This document shows positions 4,565-5,669 of a stretch of DNA of 5,669 nt, piece after piece (the stretch's first letter is position 1; each line of letters opens with the position of its first letter). Origin of the DNA: Bacteroidota bacterium. GTDB taxonomy: Bacteria > Bacteroidota > Bacteroidia > Flavobacteriales > Flavobacteriaceae. Location of the stretch: contig JAEZGB010000125.1 of NCBI GenBank assembly GCA_023437485.1, positions 1 to 5,669 of the forward strand. Direction: 5' to 3'. The translations under genes and the position numbers were made by a program. The notes beneath the pieces are model-generated. The model ran no database searches, was not told the DNA's origin, and saw only the letters and a program-made list of their open reading frames with translations.

Positions 4565-5669
4565 ATGCAGATTTTTTGGAAGTACCTCAAACCTTACCGA
4601 TGGAAAATTGCCCTGGCGATGCTTTTGGCCGGAGTGGCCCAGGTGCTGGCGCTTTATGATCCGATCATTTTTGGAAAAATCCTGGACGGCTATGCGCTCA
4701 AACCTTCGGGCGGGGAGTTCCCCTCGGGGATTGTGAACCTGCTGGTCCTGGCGATCGTCATCGCGCTAGGTGCCTTGCTCTTCCTTTCGCTCAAAGATTA
4801 TGTTTTGAGGATGATCGTGCAGCGGTTTGGGATGGACATCTTTAATGAAGGGCTTCGGCATACGCTCAGGCTGCCATTTCAGGAATTCGAGGAACAAAGC
4901 AGCGGCGAGATCCTGGCCGTCCTGGTTAAGGTGCGCACGGATACTGAAAAGTTCATCTCAGCTTTTATCAACGTGCTATTTTCATCGTTGGTGGGAATCG
5001 GATTTTTGCTTTGGTACGCAATGACCAAACATTGGGCACTGATACCGGTATTCTTTATTGGCTTTATTGTCCTGGGCGGCATCACGAGCCTTTTGAGCCG
5101 TTCAATCAAGACTCTCCAAAGATCGCTGATGCGGCAAAATCGCCAGATGAGCGGGACCATAACTGAAAGCCTTCGAAATATCGAACTGGTCAAAAGCCTC
5201 GGGCTCACCTATTCTGAAATCAGGCGATTGCGGCAACACACCCGCGACATCTATACCGCCGAGATGCAAAAGGTAAAAAAGATGCGCACCCTGAGCTTTT
5301 TGCAGGGTACCATCCTGGTCTTTCTCAAGCAATCGATCCTGTTCATTCTTCTCTGGCTGATTTTCCGCAACGTGCTCTCGCCCGGACAACTGATCTCGAT
5401 GCAGTTCATCTCAACTGCGCTAATCGGGCCGCTGCAGGACCTGGGCAACATCATCGTTTCATGGCGCGAGGCACAAACAGCCCTGTCGATGCTCAATTCA
5501 ATATTGGAAAAACCTGTTGAATTCACGCCAAAAGACTACTTTCCTGCCGGGCCGGTTTCAAGACTTTCGTTCCAGGACGTGGTTTTCAGGCACCAAAACG
5601 CATCGTCAAACGCAATCCAGAATGTTTCCTTTGAGGCCAGGTTGGGCGATACCCTTGCCTTTGTAGGGC
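4565..5669 (+). CDS. ABC exporter half-transporter (membrane domain plus start of ATPase domain), 3' end missing
   Basis: 368 residues are visible before the window ends. Residues 1 to about 300 form the type 1 exporter membrane domain, with spans near 13-35, 57-78, 134-152, 155-177, 246-266 and 272-292. The long coupling-helix region (residues 185-240) contains TESLRNIELVKSLG, typical of this fold. The ATPase domain begins at about residue 334 (LSFQDVVF), then NVSFEARLGD and LAFVG, where the sequence stops at the first Gly of Walker A. The membrane and ATPase domains are on one chain, so it should work as a homo- or heterodimer exporting lipid, peptide or drug, with no visible clue to substrate. 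The A-loop position that usually holds Tyr (F-x-Y) is His (H343). ATG 4565 is the first Met after an in-frame stop at 4544-4546, and no Shine-Dalgarno site is present. Confidence 0.9.
   Translation, partial: MQIFWKYLKPYRWKIALAMLLAGVAQVLALYDPIIFGKILDGYALKPSGGEFPSGIVNLLVLAIVIALGALLFLSLKDYVLRMIVQRFGMDIFNEGLRHTLRLPFQEFEEQSSGEILAVLVKVRTDTEKFISAFINVLFSSLVGIGFLLWYAMTKHWALIPVFFIGFIVLGGITSLLSRSIKTLQRSLMRQNRQMSGTITESLRNIELVKSLGLTYSEIRRLRQHTRDIYTAEMQKVKKMRTLSFLQGTILVFLKQSILFILLWLIFRNVLSPGQLISMQFISTALIGPLQDLGNIIVSWREAQTALSMLNSILEKPVEFTPKDYFPAGPVSRLSFQDVVFRHQNASSNAIQNVSFEARLGDTLAFVG

Noticed and set aside
1..5669. Mobile element, CRISPR, toxin-antitoxin or phage-defence system
   Set aside because: No repeat array, transposase, integrase, nuclease or toxin-like motif is visible in any frame. 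The genes read as housekeeping, transport and stress functions.

Overview
The window most likely comes from a Bacteroidota chromosome. The visible evidence is the lack of clear Shine-Dalgarno sites (A-rich or AT-rich leaders instead), a TATCTTTG box matching the Bacteroidota -7 promoter consensus TAnnTTTG, and the gene types: a stand-alone receiver protein, an Rnk-like GreA/GreB-domain protein and a DUF417 membrane protein. By eye the base composition is balanced to slightly GC-rich throughout. I saw no abrupt change in composition, insertion sequence, tRNA, rRNA, CRISPR array or phage gene. A genus cannot be given.

Layout. (1) Positions 1-2446 hold four same-strand genes packed like an operon: the 3' part of a CheY-like response regulator, a full-length Glu/Leu/Phe/Val-type dehydrogenase that reads as glutamate dehydrogenase, a 134-residue Rnk-like protein, and a 133-residue helical protein of unknown function. 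Spacings are 10 nt, 10 nt and a 4-nt ATGA overlap. (2) After a 40-nt spacer comes a DUF417/YkgB (RclC-like) inner-membrane protein at 2487-3074. (3) A DASS/SLC13 anion-sodium symporter lies on the minus strand at 3071-4429. Its stop codon overlaps the DUF417 stop in a shared TTAA. (4) A 135-nt divergent promoter region (4430-4564) holds a good minus-strand promoter candidate and two dyad symmetries. (5) An ABC exporter half-transporter starts at 4565 and runs off the window just before its Walker A motif.

Working together. The first block links a phosphorelay receiver, a central nitrogen/carbon enzyme (2-oxoglutarate to glutamate) and a probable RNA-polymerase-binding factor, so a nutrient-response operon is a reasonable but unproven reading. 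The DUF417 protein, the anion symporter and the exporter are separate transport or stress functions. Most of the window is ordinary core-type gene content. The least explained parts are the helical protein at 2045-2446, its tight coupling to the Rnk-like gene, and the dyads in the divergent region. I see no clear evidence of a new multi-gene system.
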